A stretch of DNA of 64,000 nucleotides from Phytophthora colocasiae (GCA_018806915.1 JAGKQI010000101.1:1984001-2048000); one strand, 5' to 3'. Shown: positions 9,580 to 21,728, numbered from the stretch's first letter. Made by a program: numbers and translations. The notes: generated by a model from the letters alone, not told the origin.

Positions 9580-11304
9580 TCGGACGTACAGTCGGATCAG
9601 GAAGTAGTGACGATGCTCCTGGAACTGTTGTTGCTGGTAAATACGTAGCAAAGTGGGCAAGAACTGCAGTTCCTTCTAGGAAGCTGTCCGTAAACAATGT
9701 TTACGGACATGTTTACATGACTCATATGGCACGTATCGTTGTCGTGCGCTTGCTGTTCGCAAGATGGGGAGTTTGCGGAGCTTCCAGGAGGGTCTCCACG
9801 TGTTCTACACTTAAAGTACATGTACATGTACACTGTATACTGTACCTCGCTTTGCTATTTACTAGCGAATGCCTGTTGACCATCAGTCATGGTAGAACAG
9901 TGCATTGAGATCAATTAGTCCGTCCACATATCTAGTTAACCAAATAATTTTCCTTCTTGTGCATGTACACTGTACTGCTATTGTAACAGTTTGCCGGCGT
10001 TGACCACTTAGACTCATGGACTGTTCATACCACCGGACAGTTGCGATTTACAATGTGAACGACAATTGCCGTCATTTCCACCTGCTGTCAGCATCATTTG
10101 CGTTATTACAGTATAGCTCACGCCTGTATCCTACAAAGAAAGCAAGGACACGTAAAAGCGCTAGACGCAAGTACGAGCTCGGCCACTACTTCAAAGTAGT
10201 ATTTTACGCAAGGTTTTTTGTGGGCCTAAACGCACGGTGCTACAACACAATGTAATCGGCTAGAGGTCGAAGATGAAAAGCGCAGCATAGTACCACGCCC
10301 TTATAGGTGACACCTCACCTTTCGCACTCACCGAGCACCGTCGACGTGCCATCCGTCCTTGCAGTCTCCGCTTCACCAGGGAGCGCCATCATTGCAGGAA
10401 GGCACTTCGAGGATACTGTACCACTGGGACGGCACCCTGGCTGGATCCACCCAGACGCCGAGGCCGCTTGGGTCCTTCTGAAGCACGACGGGGGTCCAAC
10501 GCTGCTGGATTAACCCTCTCAATCCCGGATACGGGACATATCTTTCTTTACTTACATCCAAGGACTGTATTTTCAAATATGCCTACAATGTTTCGAGGGG
10601 AGTGCGGTTGAAGTCCAACCTCCTAAAACCTCCTTTGAAGCCAGCCGCGACGATTAACACTTTACTTTCTCTCTCTACATGTACTTACATGTACACATGG
10701 ACCATGTGACATGGTATCCACCTCTCACAACTGTACGATACAGTAGTCGAGCCTTGATTCGACTGCAGCAAGAAGAAGCTGATTACATGTATCTACACTG
10801 TAGATACATGTACATGTAGATTCTACAGTGCTTAGATCAAGTGATTTCCAGTTTTGGTATCATAAGTTTTAGTTAGCAAAACGAGAAGTCCGATAACTAT
10901 TAAATTCCTTAGATTGGGAGGGCAAGCTTCTTGGTTTGAAAGAATTGAAACCCATTCTTTGAAGAACTGGGATCACTGCATTGCCGTTGAGCTCGGCATC
11001 CTCGCTACCATACGCTGAATGTGCTGACAATAGCGAGTTCGCCAAACTTTGAGTTCTTGCTCAGTCTCTTTGGAGTCATTTTTGTCGCGCAAACGCAATC
11101 GGAAGATTCCTGTGCGGATTCTCCACTGTAGCAGATCTCTTACAGGACATCATGCACCCCTGCTTCCGGGCAAGATGCAACAAGGAAAGTAGTACGACTT
11201 GGTTGTTGTATTTTTCGCAAGGTTACTTCTTGGACATACAACAGTGGACAACAGCCTATAGCCTGGCATGCACGGCCTGAAAAAGAAGCTGTCTTTTGGC
11301 TGTC
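9580..11304. other. Non-coding spacer between K2 and K3
   Basis: No complete gene is seen. The right part (10920-11300) matches the 3' flank of K4 and K5 closely. The left part contains many TACATGTA motifs. A GC-richer block at 10300-10530 with a short minus-strand frame is unlike its surroundings and unexplained. Confidence 0.55.
10785..10811. repeat. 27-bp perfect palindrome
   Basis: acatgtatctaca and tgtagatacatgt form 13-base arms around a single c. It lies in a cluster of TACATGTA octamers in the Kazal spacer. Confidence 0.85.
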
Positions 11305-11388
11305 TTAGCGCGTTCCATCCCGTCTGCACATGCCGTTGTGGAGCACTCGCATCCCCTTGTTGTCGCAATTGGCCAGATTAAAGTAGCA
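11305..11388 (-). pseudogene. Kazal inhibitor K3, 3' fragment left of the gypsy insertion
   Basis: This is the C-terminal part of K3 (FNLANCDNKGMRVLHNGMC and the stop), identical in frame to K4. It ends at the target duplication tagca (11384-11388), after which the LTR of element 2 begins. The matching 5' part is at 20808-20968. Without the insertion K3 would encode an intact 81-residue inhibitor. Confidence 0.9.
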
Positions 11389-12103
11389 GTAAGCTTTGTC
11401 TTCTACTAGCGCTGTAGTTCGTCACGACCACACCCACAACCACGAGCTTCACCCCGATCAAAGGTGTCACTCGAGGAGCTTAACTCCAACAGACCCCTAA
11501 CAATGCACTTAATATCGAATATACAGTAGCCTGCAGGAGATAATTCTCACGTCTGAGTGCGGCAATGAAGAGAAACGTCAGGATCTTTGCCAAACCCGGG
11601 CTCTAGAGGGCTGCTGATACCTCTGTCTCGATGTGGGCTGCTGATACCACGAGCCAGGGTCCTACGGGGCTGCTGATACCCGTGTCCTGTCACACCCGAC
11701 GCAACTCCTGAACTACAACACTAACCAACCACCAATCCGCCTCTTTCTCACTCAGTGTATTCACAGCTAGCGTCAATACCGACACTACTACTGCTCGACC
11801 GATAGCTCTGCCAGCTACTCGGCAAATTCCAAACTGACCTCTACTGCTACCGCCTCGCACCCACCATGGCGTCCTGCCAGCCGTCCACTGTGTACCCAGC
11901 GAATCTCTGCGGCTCTTCAAGTACCACGATCTTCGGCCGAAGAGTCGTGAACCTGGATTCTTCGTCAGCGGGTCTCATTCTTCAACCCGGCCCGCTCGTC
12001 ATGTCTTCTTCTTCTGCTTGCCTTCAGTCTGCCATCCGCCCGTCCGTCATATGCCGCTCGTCGTCTGCTACTCGTCTGCCAAAGAAATGTCGTCATCCTT
12101 ACT
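11389..12103 (-). repeat. 3' LTR of element 2
   Basis: It matches 20098-20807 almost base for base. In plus orientation it begins gtaagctttg and ends ccttact, so the ends form the short inverted repeat GTAAG...CTTAC instead of the usual TG...CA. Relative to the other LTR it has five extra bases near 11600. Confidence 0.92.
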
Positions 12104-12115
12104 CTCTTCCCCTTC
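12104..12115 (-). other. Polypurine tract of element 2
   Basis: Read on the minus strand this is GAAGGGGAAGAG, directly before the 3' LTR, where the plus-strand primer of reverse transcription is expected. Confidence 0.75.
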
Positions 12116-12172
12116 GATCGGATCGTCCTCGATCCGTGCGACTTGGTCCGGCTATCGTATTACTGCGGGGTC

Positions 12173-15100
12173 TTAGTCGTCGTCTTCATCGTGCTCTCCT
12201 GCTGCGTCGCCGTCTTCATCTCCTGGTCGTCGTCCTGTTCTACCGGCGTCTGCTTCTCGTTCTGTGCACATCCGTCCGTCACTCCAGAGTTGTTCAAAGT
12301 CTCGCTGGTTAATCCACATCCGCTTCGGCATCCTCGCGTCAAGTCGATCTCCCAAACATTCAACTTCAAATTCAAGCACGTAACGCCCTGTACGCGTCCG
12401 GTACTTTCGTCGGCGACGTTCCACCACGGCTCCTTCAGCTGGTATTTGCGGCAACCGGGGACGTCGAGCGACAAGACTATCAGCTCCTCTTCTTCCCTGC
12501 GCTGCGAAGACATAGATCCGCTCCTCTTCGTCTTCTTCATCGGCGATTCTGCGCAGTTCTCGTTCGAGTTCCTCAAGTTCGTGCTGCTCCCGTCTTCGTA
12601 CAAGTCCACGTCCACCTGCCTGGCTCGCTTGCCTGCGGCCACTTTGTTCATCTCGGCTTCCGTCTTCTTGGCCAGCTCGATGGCTTCGTCCATCCGTCGC
12701 TCCTGCTCGCTTTTCTCCGTCAGTCTCGGCAGTATCACGTCGTTCTGTCCCAAGATCACTTCCTGCAACGCCACGTACTGAGTCTTCAAGATCGGCTTGT
12801 TCTGCACGTACTCCCACATCGAATTCGGCTTCGGCGTTCCGAGGTACTCCTCCACGCATCCTCGAGCGGGTTCGACCGGCAATATTGTCTCGGCTACTGC
12901 TGCTGTGTGTGCGCTGCTTTCGTTTTCTTCCTCCGTTACTCTTGCGGCGGTCGTCCTCGGCTGTTGCGACGTTTCCTCTTTCGGAGTCTGCTGCAATGGC
13001 TGCTGTGGTGTCGAAACCTTCGGTGGCGTCAACATGGTAGTCCTCCGGCTCGTCGGTCTCACTCTTCTGCTCTTCGGCTTCCAGATTTGCTAGTGTGGAT
13101 GCTGCTATTGAGCCATCGGCTAGTAAGGCATTTCCTGCGTCTGTGTTTCTTGCCCTTTTCTGTGGATTTTCTTCTGTGGCACTTTCCTCGTCTTCTGAAT
13201 CAATGTCGGCTGCTGCAACTGCCTCCTCACGTAAATCCGCAGAAATGTCCTCAGCCATAGCGTCTAGCAAATGCGTGGGATAATAGTAGCTGATAAGGAA
13301 CGAGCAATGCGTGACCAGCTCCTGCCCTGACTCCAGCATCTCCAAACGGTAGTTGTCATATCCAGCTGCCTCCAAAATCTTCGCCGGTCCTCTCCATCGA
13401 TGGCCGAACTTAGTAATACCTGGTCCTCGAGCAGGTCTGTAGATCCACACTAATTGTCCAATGCGAAACTCACCCCGTTGACGTACATTCCTCTGGTTGT
13501 AGTACATCGCCTGCCTTGCTTGTTCTTTCTGCAAAGCCACGGCTGCCAGCTCTTAGGCCTTCTTCAAGTCCTGCATTAGCACTTCATGATAGTCGTCGAG
13601 TGTACTGTGCGGGTATTCCAATCTACTCCGCCGTAGTAATTCCGCAGGCATCCGGAGCTTCCTCCCCATCATCAGTTCGTTAGGTTGATAGCCATAGGTA
13701 GCGTGTTTAGCCGAATTGTATGCATACAGCGCACACGGTAGGAAGTCGTCCCAGTCATCCTGCTGCTCACTCACGTATAGGCTAATCATGTCCTTCCAAG
13801 TTCGGTGGAATCGTTCTACCAGCCCCAGCAAATTCGGTCGATACGGCACTGGTGTCGATAACTTCGTCTGTAAAAGGCCAAGTAGTTCCGCTATCATGCG
13901 ACTGCCAAATTCACGTGCACCGTCCATCATAATCTCCCTCATTGGTCCGAACACTAGGATCACCTTCTCCATCAGGAATCGTGCAATGGCCTTGGCCGTG
14001 TGATCAGGTACAGCCGCAGCTACCGCGTATCTCGTCGTATATTCCACTGCAGCTATCACATAGCGATTTCCTGCTTCGGTTTCTGGCAAGGGCCTGCTAC
14101 ATCGATCGCCCAGCGGTCACCAACTGCTCCGGTCCTAACACTTCTCAATGGAGGAACCACCGCTTTTGGTCTCGCTTTCCGTGATCCGCAATCTTGACAC
14201 GCAGAGATCCACTGCTGCACTGCCTCAGCCATCTTCGGCCACCAGTACAATCGTCGTAAGCGCTCTAGCGTCTGAGATCCACAAAGATGTCCAGCCCATA
14301 TACTATCATGCGCTTCTTTAAAGGCCAATGCCCAGTAAACTACCGGCAATATCATTCTGCTTTCGCCATCACCAATATCCACTTTCACCAGCCCATCGTC
14401 ATCTTCATACACTCGCTTGCCTCTGTACGAGCCCTTCAGCTTCAGCCGCTGCACCATGTTCGAGGTAGACTGCTCTCTTTTCACATCCTCGTCCGTGAAC
14501 TGTACAATACCGAGTTCCGCTGCTTCTACGCGCTGCACTTGCGCTACGCGAATCACTGCTTCAGCTTCATGGTCAATAATCGTCTCTGCATCACCTGAGT
14601 TGTTGGCGTTATTTTTAGGTTCCGCAGGTCCAATGGCCACATCGTCTGAGGTGTCCGCCTCCTTTTCTTCTTCATCTGCTGCTGCTGGTCCTCTCGATAA
14701 GGCATCTGCCACGTGATTCTCTCGTCCTGGTCGATACTCGATAGTAAAGTCGTATTCCTGCAGCGTCAAAGCCCACCGGTGTAGTCGTCCAGCCGGTTCC
14801 TTGGCCGTCATTAGCCACTTGAGCGCTACATGATCAGTGATGATCGTAAAGTGCCTGCCATACAGATGCGGTCGAAACAAGCGAACCGCCCACACCACCG
14901 CCAAACACTCCAGCTCTGATATACTGTACTTGGCCACCGTCGGGTTGTTGACCTTCGACGCGTAAGCCACCGGTTGATCTCCCCGTCCTTGGTCTTGCGA
15001 TAGCACTGCCCCCAGTCCCGTCTTCGATGCGTCGGTTGTGAGTTTAAATGGCAAACGGTAGTCCGGGTAAATCAACACCGGCTTCGTACTCAACCATGCC

Positions 15101-17880
15101 TTCGCCCAAACAAAAGCTTCCTCTTGTGCCGCTCCCCATTCCCACTTAGTGCTCTTCCGCAGAAGGCTTGTCAATGGTGCCATCCGCGTACCAAACTCAG
15201 GAACAAAGCGGCGATAGTAACCCGCTAAGGCCACAAATCTGCGCACTTGTGCGTCATCCGTAGGTGTATGAAAGTCGACAATAGCCCGTACCAGTCGTTC
15301 AGTGGGCTTAATCCCTTCCGGCGTCAAGTCATGTCCGAGATACTCCATGCGAGTCGTCGCAAATGAGCACTTCGATGCCTTCAAGCTCAATCCAGCTTCC
15401 GACAACCGTTCCAGTACAATGGCTAACTCTACCACGTGCTGAGCGACACTGCCCTTGGTGAAGATAATCACATCATCCAAGTACACGAGACAACAGACCC
15501 AAGTCAAACCACGTAGAACGCAGTCCATCAGTCGTTGAAAAGTGCTAGGCGCGTTGCAAAGCCCAAACGGCATCCGTGTGAATTGAAACAGGCCTCTTCG
15601 AGTCGTAAACGCAGTCTTCGGCTTATCACCGGCAGCCACGCCAAGTTGCCAATATCCGGAATGTAAATCAAGACTCGAAAACCGCTGCGATCCATGCAAA
15701 GCTTCAAGAGTTTCATCCACCCGAGGCAATGGGTATACGTCCTTCAAAGCCACCGCGTTCAAAGCTCGGTAATCAATGCAGAAGCGTACACTTCCGTCCT
15801 TCTTGCGAACAATCACCACCGGGAAACCCCATGCACCTTGCCCTGGTTCAATCACTCCCTGCTTCAGCATATCATCCACTTCCTTGTCGATGAGCGCGTT
15901 CTCTGCGACTGCATGCCGTCGTCGTCGTAGCATGATCGGTGCAGCATCACCAGTATTGATGTGGTGTTCCACGTTGACTTTTGCTAACGGCGGGCATCCT
16001 GTCTTCTTTTCGACGATCCCAGAGTACTGCCTCAGCAAAGCAATCACCAAGTCTCGATCTTCCTGCTCCATCTCGCCAATGTCAAGCCTCTCTTCGTCCG
16101 TCAAGGGCTCAGCATCTTCCTTCTTCAGCTTATTAACCCAGGCCGCCACTCTTTCTCTTTCCAGTTCTCCATTCACTGACAGCAGCTCCATGTCTTCTTT
16201 CACGGGTATCCATGTGCCCAACGCTTCCCGAGCAGGTAACTTCTCTCGTCTGCCTTCCACATTCAGCACTTGCGCTCTCACCGTTCCATTTCGTACGATA
16301 TCCACTGTCGGTGCTAGTAGCAGGTGTCGCTTTGAGCACGGCTTCGGCATAAAGATTCCAGTGGTTCCATCTTCAGCATCAACTTGCAGCTTCACAATGT
16401 TGTACGTGTTCGTCCTCAGCTTCCGAGTCTTCGCCAGACGCACCACGGCCTTCCTTGGTTGATCCAGCTGCGGCAACGTCGATACACCATGACACGTGAA
16501 CGGTAGAATAACTTTCTGGCCTTGCACATCAATGTACTTCAACTCACGAGTGCCAAAATCCATCTTAATCTTGTGCTTCACCATCCAGTCCTCACCAACC
16601 AACAGTTCATCGCCTTGACCTTCCACCAACAAGGCGTCGATCGTAATGCGCTGCTGATATCGCGTCGTTCCCAAGAATCTCCATACGCCTAGCACTCGAC
16701 TAGTTCCTCCGCCGAATCCTTCCACCAGGTCCACTGGCGCATTACGCGTGAGGCAGCGTCCATACTTTCGTAGTCCTTCTCCAGCGACACTGTACTGGGC
16801 ACAGCTATTCAATCGAACCTCTTGCACATGCTTCTTCGTCAACGCGAGTAACGCGGTCGGTAAACAGCTCGGGGCACTACTTCCAACTGCTCGTAGTTGC
16901 GCTACCCGAAGGTGGTGTCCGCCATCATCTTTCCGCAATTCCACGTCTCCGTAGCATCCTTGCTGCTCGTATTGGTAAGTTTTGGCCTTCCTACGCCGTG
17001 GAGTTCTCTTCTTTGGTCGTTCTGCCGCTTGCTCATTGACTGCTGCTTGCTGTTGACCCTGCTTCTGCTGCAACCGCCATACACGCTTCGCCGCTCGGAA
17101 TCGTTTAGCTGCCTGGACTGCCTTCCGCCTCTCTGCTCGTATTTCTGCTAATGAGCCGGTTTCAGTCAACTTACTAGGGGCTTCACGTTCATACCGCGCC
17201 ACTTCCTTCAGCCACTCGTCCTCGCTTATTTGCCTCGGCGACTTCGGTTGTGTACCCGCTGCATTTCCATCCGCTGTAGCCACTTGTTTACTGCCGCGTC
17301 CATGGATTGCCAATTGTGCTTCAACCTCCTGCTTCCGTACAACTGCTGCTGCTTTCTGCGCTTCTCGTCGCTGCCGCCGTCTGATTCGCAGGTCATCAAT
17401 TTCTCTGAGCTCATCGATCTTCTGCCGTACGGCTACTCGTAGGACTTTTGCTCGGTCTTCACGTTTTATACGAAATTCAGCCGTCAGAATGGCACGAGCT
17501 GCTGCTACTTCCTGCTCGGCACGTCGGCGTCTTCTTTTTGCTGCGATTGTCTTGCCGCTACTCAATGGCACTGCTTCCTTCACTACCCGTTCCGGAACAT
17601 TCGCTGCTGCCAGTACTTCTGCTTCATCATTGTCTTCTGCTTCCTTCCTCACCCGTTCCTCAACTGCTTCTGCTGCTTCCTCACCGGTTACTTCACTGGG
17701 CTTGCTGCTCTTCCCCCAGTTTTGGCTATCCGTTCCGCCGCTCTTCCCCTTGGAGCGTCCATCGGTCCCGACAGCATCGCCGCAGATACCCTTCCAGCCA
17801 TCACGACGCTTCCTTCTCTTTCGTCGTCGCTTGGTAGCCAGGTGTTTCCACTGGTCGGCTCTACGTCGTTCTCCTTGTCG
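12173..17880 (-). CDS. pol: Element 2 Pol polyprotein (protease, RT, RNase H, integrase), frame-broken
   Basis: From the N-terminus: a basic cluster KRRRKRRKRR; a retropepsin-like region where the expected Asp-Thr/Ser-Gly reads LNSCAQYSVAG (about 16800); reverse transcriptase with RFCIDYRALN, MPFGLCNAPSTFQRLM and YLDD (about 15480); RNase H (ISELECLAVVWA, ITDHVALKWL); integrase with its zinc motif (SACQDCGSRK), D,D,E core (AIDVAGP, MDGAREFG, LVERFHRTWK); and a C-terminal domain (GPGITKFGHRWRGPAKIL) plus a long acidic tail. One base is missing near 14090, and a TAA at 13553-13555 interrupts the end of the integrase core. The frame opens about 50 bases after the gag stop with no early ATG, so the mode of expression is unclear. 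Confidence 0.9.
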
Positions 17881-17926
17881 CTACCGTTGGGGTACTCAAT
17901 TCTGGCAGACAGCAAAGCCCCCGCCT

Positions 17927-19785
17927 CTACTGTCGCTTGGCGTTTCCCTGCTCCGCCGTTGCAGTTCCAGCACCGCTCGAAGAAGCTCCTCCCGCTGCTG
18001 TCGCAGGGGCTGCCTGGGTACGAGCTGCCTGTGCTTGCTGTTGCCGTGGGTCGGGTACTCCGTCAAACGCTGCTGCTCGGCTTTTGCATTCTCGCCACCA
18101 GTGACCAGCTTCGTTGCAGTAACTGCACCGTGAATTCGCTTTCTGCTCCATTATGGAAGGTCGGTCAGCCGGAGGCCCGTAATGTCCAGGTCCACCTCGA
18201 CCACCGCCTCCATAACCACGTCCGCCTCGATATCCTCGTCCGCCATTTCCTCTTCCGCCATATCCTCGGCCGCCATTATATCCGCCTCCGCCACTCTGCT
18301 CTTGCCATCCATGCTCTCGTGCTGCGGCTGCTTGCTGCTGCTGCTCATCGGCTCGTTTGATTTCGTCATACGCCTCGGCTTTAACTTCAAGGACCTTCGC
18401 CTTCGTTGCTTTAGTTGCCTGCTTCGTCTCTTGGGCATCACTACGGACTAGTCCAGCCGTCATGATCAATGCCTGTAGTGCTGCGATAGATAGAGGATCC
18501 TTCTTCGCCGTCTTGCTCCAACTGCTTACAGCGTTGCCCTTCATATCGAACTTCGGCGGGGACTCATCACCTCCAAAGCCAAGTCCCATCTTACTCCAGT
18601 CCAACTGATCAACAGGGTTCGCCGCTGACTTCTTCCGGGGAGGTTGGACGTCTTCCTCGCCGACAACCAGACCTTGCTCATCCCGATATCGTCGTTTAGC
18701 AACTCGCCAGTCAGTGACACGGAAACCTTCGCCGTATTCGCCGCACGTATCCTCAGCATACTGTACTGCATCTTCTAGCGTCTTTGGGTCGTGCCCCTTT
18801 ACTTGCATCGCAGCCGTCTGATTGTTGATGCCGTTCACGAACGCTTCGACGTACACTTCTGCGGGAACTTGATGACCGAAACCAATGTCCGTGAGAACAC
18901 CAGCGTAGTCGCTCAACCGCTCGCCTGGCTTCTGCACTCTCGATGCTAGTCGCTGCTGCACTTTGAAGACGTTGTCCCTCCTTCCGTACTTCTTTCGCAG
19001 TTTCCGAACCAGGAAGTCCAGTGTCTTGTCCTCTCTGCGCATGTTCGACGTCAGCGTCGTGAGCCAAGTGCTTGCCCGATCCTTCAAGTGTGCCGTCACG
19101 CCGTAGTAAAGTTCTTCAGCCGTCCATGTATCTCCGCCCAATCCAGCCTGCCTCTCTACTTCTTGGGGAATCGTCGCCAGCCATGCCTCCACGGATTCGT
19201 CCGCAGTACCACGGAAGTCTTCCAGGTGCAAAGCCTTCATGTCGCAGGCGCATTCACAATGACCGGTGCCGGTGCTGCCGCAGGAGCTGCTGCCGGTGGT
19301 TGAATCAAGAAACGCTTCATCATCGACCTCTGCTGCCCAGGCGTCAAGTGATCCCACCAATCCGTAGACTCCAACTCATCATCCTGCATCTGATTGTTTT
19401 GTGCGGGCGCTTGTGGTGCCGCGGGTGCTAACACAGGTCTTCCAGGACGCGGTGGTACGCCACCTCCAGCTGGTTGTTGCGGAGCAGGTTGTTGCCCTAC
19501 TGCCTGCTGGTTGTCCTGAGCCTGCTGAGCTCCACCATCTCTTCCTCGTCGTCCGGTCCGGGCTTGGTCATCGCTGTCACTGTCACCAGCAGGATTCCCA
19601 TGCCTCAGTGCCGCTGCCACGACCCCACTGCTCACCCTCACCCCATCATCATCCGAACTTCCGTCATTAGCTGCCATCTGCATACGGGTTCTCGGCGGCC
19701 TCGCTCGTTTTGGGGTTGCCGTTCTGGCTCTAGGCGTTGTCGGTTTCGGCGTACTACGACCGGGTGAAGACCGCGTTCCAACCAT
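17927..19785 (-). CDS. gag: Element 2 Gag with RGG box and zinc knuckle
   Basis: A Pro/Ala/Gln-rich N-terminal region starts MVGTRSSPGRSTPKPTTPRA and ends with PAPVIVNAPAT; one base is then missing near 19240 and the frame resumes at MKALHLEDFRGTADES. The following capsid domain is of Retrotrans_gag type (YGVTAHLKDRASTWL, LVRKLRKKYGRRDNVFKV). Near the C-terminus there is a glycine/arginine-rich stretch of repeated GGRGYGG units (about 18180-18310) followed by the CCHC knuckle CSYCNEAGHWWREC. RGG boxes bind RNA, so both elements probably serve RNA packaging. Confidence 0.85.
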
Positions 19786-19887
19786 CTCTTTTTTCTGCTT
19801 CTGCTTTGTGCTGTTTCTGCTTCTGCTTAGTTCTGCTGCTTCGGCTTTAGTTCTGCTTCTGCTGCCGCCAACTACCGTCCTTCTTCT

Positions 19888-19983
19888 GCTGCTGCCAACT
19901 CCCGTCTCTTTCCTCTGCCAAACACCGTCCCTCTTCCTCTGCCAAACACCGTCTCTCTTCTTCCGCCAAACACCGTCTCTCTT
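19888..19983. repeat. 24-bp tandem repeat in element 2 leader
   Basis: Three good units (starting 19912, 19936, 19960) of cctctgccaaacaccgtc plus yctctt, preceded by one diverged unit at 19888. They lie in the untranslated leader between the 5' LTR and gag, which is otherwise tct/ctg-rich. Confidence 0.85.
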
Positions 19984-20097
19984 CTGCTTCTAGGATTCGT
20001 GCCTCAGGGCCAAGCCTCGTGAAGATTCCTGACCAAGACCAACTGCGTTGGAAAGCCCGGAACCAACCGTGTTAGAAGGCCCCTGTATGACCACCAA

Positions 20098-20807
20098 GTA
20101 AGCTTTGTCTTCTACTAGCGCTGTAGTTCGTCACGACCACAACCACAACCACGAGCTTCACCCCGATCAAAGGTGTCACTCGAGGAGCTTAACTCCAACA
20201 GACCCCTAACAATGCACTTAATATCGAATATACAGTAGCCTGCAGGAGATAATTCTCACGTCTGAGTGCGGCAATGAAGAGAAACGTCAGGATCTTTGCC
20301 AAACCCGGGCTGGGCTGCTGATACCTCTGTCTCGATGTGGGCTGCTGATACCACGAGCCAGGGTCCTACGGGGCTGCTGATACCCGTGTCCTGTCACACC
20401 CGACGCAACTCCTGAACTACAACACTAACCAACCACCAATCCGCCTCTTTCTCACTCAGTGTATTCACAGCTAGCGTCAATACCGACACTACTACTGCTC
20501 GACCGATAGCTCTGCCAGCTACTCGGCAAATTCCAAACTGACCTCTACTGCTACCGCCTCGCACCCACCATGGCGTCCTGCCAGCCGTCCACTGTGTACC
20601 CAGCGAATCTCTGCGGCTCTTCAAGTACCACGATCTTCGGCCGAAGAGTCGTGAACCTGGATTCTTCGTCAGCGGGTCTCATTCTTCAACCCGGCCCGCT
20701 CGTCATGTCTTCTTCTTCTGCTTGCCTTCAGTCTGCCATCCGCCCGTCCGTCATATGCCGCTCGTCGTCTGCTACTCGTCTGCCAAAGAAATGTCGTCAT
20801 CCTTACT
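20098..20807 (-). repeat. 5' LTR of element 2
   Basis: Partner of 11389-12103. The element reads leftward from here. The sequence just inside (minus strand, from 20097) begins TTGGTGGTCATACAGGGG; a TGG lies one base inside, as often in primer-binding sites, but I could not match it to a tRNA. Confidence 0.92.
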
Positions 20808-20968
20808 TAGCATTTATTCTCGTAGGTGACACCATCGCTACCACAGACTTGTGGGCCGCCAGTGCCATCGATATCGTTGCAGGTAATGTACGGGACAGCG
20901 GAGCAGGCAAACCCTTCGGCGGAGGCTCCAGCGATCAGGAGTGAGGCCAGTACGGGCAGAATGGCGAA
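20808..20968 (-). pseudogene. Kazal inhibitor K3, 5' part right of the gypsy insertion
   Basis: It encodes the signal peptide (MKFAILPVLASLLIAGASA) and the Kazal domain up to GVTYENKC, identical to K4. The insertion falls between the codons of Cys4 and the following Tyr: the target duplication reads TGCTA on this strand. The reactive loop is CNDIDGTGGPQVC with predicted P1 Asp. The promoter region upstream is intact, so a truncated transcript reading into the LTR is possible. Confidence 0.92.
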
Positions 20969-21042
20969 CTTCATAGCTTTCGGGCTTGTGGTCTGGGAGT
21001 GGCAGTGAAGGTCCTGGTAGTTTAGTTGTGATACGTTGCTGG

Positions 21043-21058
21043 CAAATAGCAAAGTGAA
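21043..21058 (-). promoter_or_regulatory. Kazal K3 core promoter (Inr-FPR-like)
   Basis: The minus strand reads ATTCACTTTGCTATTT, 12 of 16 positions matching GCTCATTYYNCAWTTT, about 75 bases upstream of the K3 ATG. Confidence 0.5.
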
Positions 21059-21728
21059 TGCACTGCAGGTCAAGAGCCAATCTCCTCCTTATCGAGCATG
21101 CTGGATCCGAATCATAGTAATCTACGACTCATATGGTATAGTGTAACAGGTTGTCGTTCAGACGCCACATGAAGAATGAAGCACACAGGATGGTGAGGAG
21201 AAGTTGGTGAAGCTCCCAGAAAGGTTTGCTTTTGTTTCTCGCAGGTGCGTGTATTAACTACATGCACCTAGCTAAGCGAGATCTTTTCAATTGATTCTCA
21301 ACAATCGTGTACTACACGTAGTACTTGACCCAACCAAGTTGGCTGAACTGATCACTCACGAGTGTCATCACAATTGCCGTTATACATGTACTGTATATCC
21401 AGATCTTGCTGTCAGCATCATTTGCGTTATCTTAGACAATTAACCATCCGCAACTGTGTCGAGCGGGAAAGGAACACTCCACACATCAATTGCGACACAC
21501 GATTCCCAAACGCCCTATGGATCGTAGCTTTGAAGAAATGCAAGCTTGACCCAACAATTAACACTTCAACAACCACAGTTAAACTGCACTTAGGTTCAAT
21601 GCTGAATCCTGTCCTGTCTATAAAAGAAAGACTCTACTGACAGTTTGCGGAAAGCAAATTGCACGCAGTGAGCCTTTGTTGATCTTGACTGTTACGTTGC
21701 ACATGACGCCTCACCTCAGCGCTTGCCC

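Larger units (their letters stand above)
11389..20807 (-). mobile_element. Complete Ty3/gypsy retrotransposon (element 2)
   Basis: Two LTRs of 715 and 710 bp flank gag and pol on the minus strand. The five-base target duplication tagca is present at 11384-11388 and 20808-20812. Pol order is protease, reverse transcriptase, RNase H, integrase, as in Ty3/gypsy. LTRs differ by one five-base indel and very few substitutions that I could see, so insertion was recent. Gag and pol nevertheless carry frame breaks near 19240 and 14090 and an in-frame stop at 13553, so this copy is probably not autonomous unless these are sequence errors. Confidence 0.95.

Noticed and set aside
12143..12781. Long plus-strand open frames (also 11866-12312, 17489-18133, 17722-18360)
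   Set aside because: They are antisense to gag and pol of element 2; the low stop density follows from the composition of the real genes, and no domain is seen.
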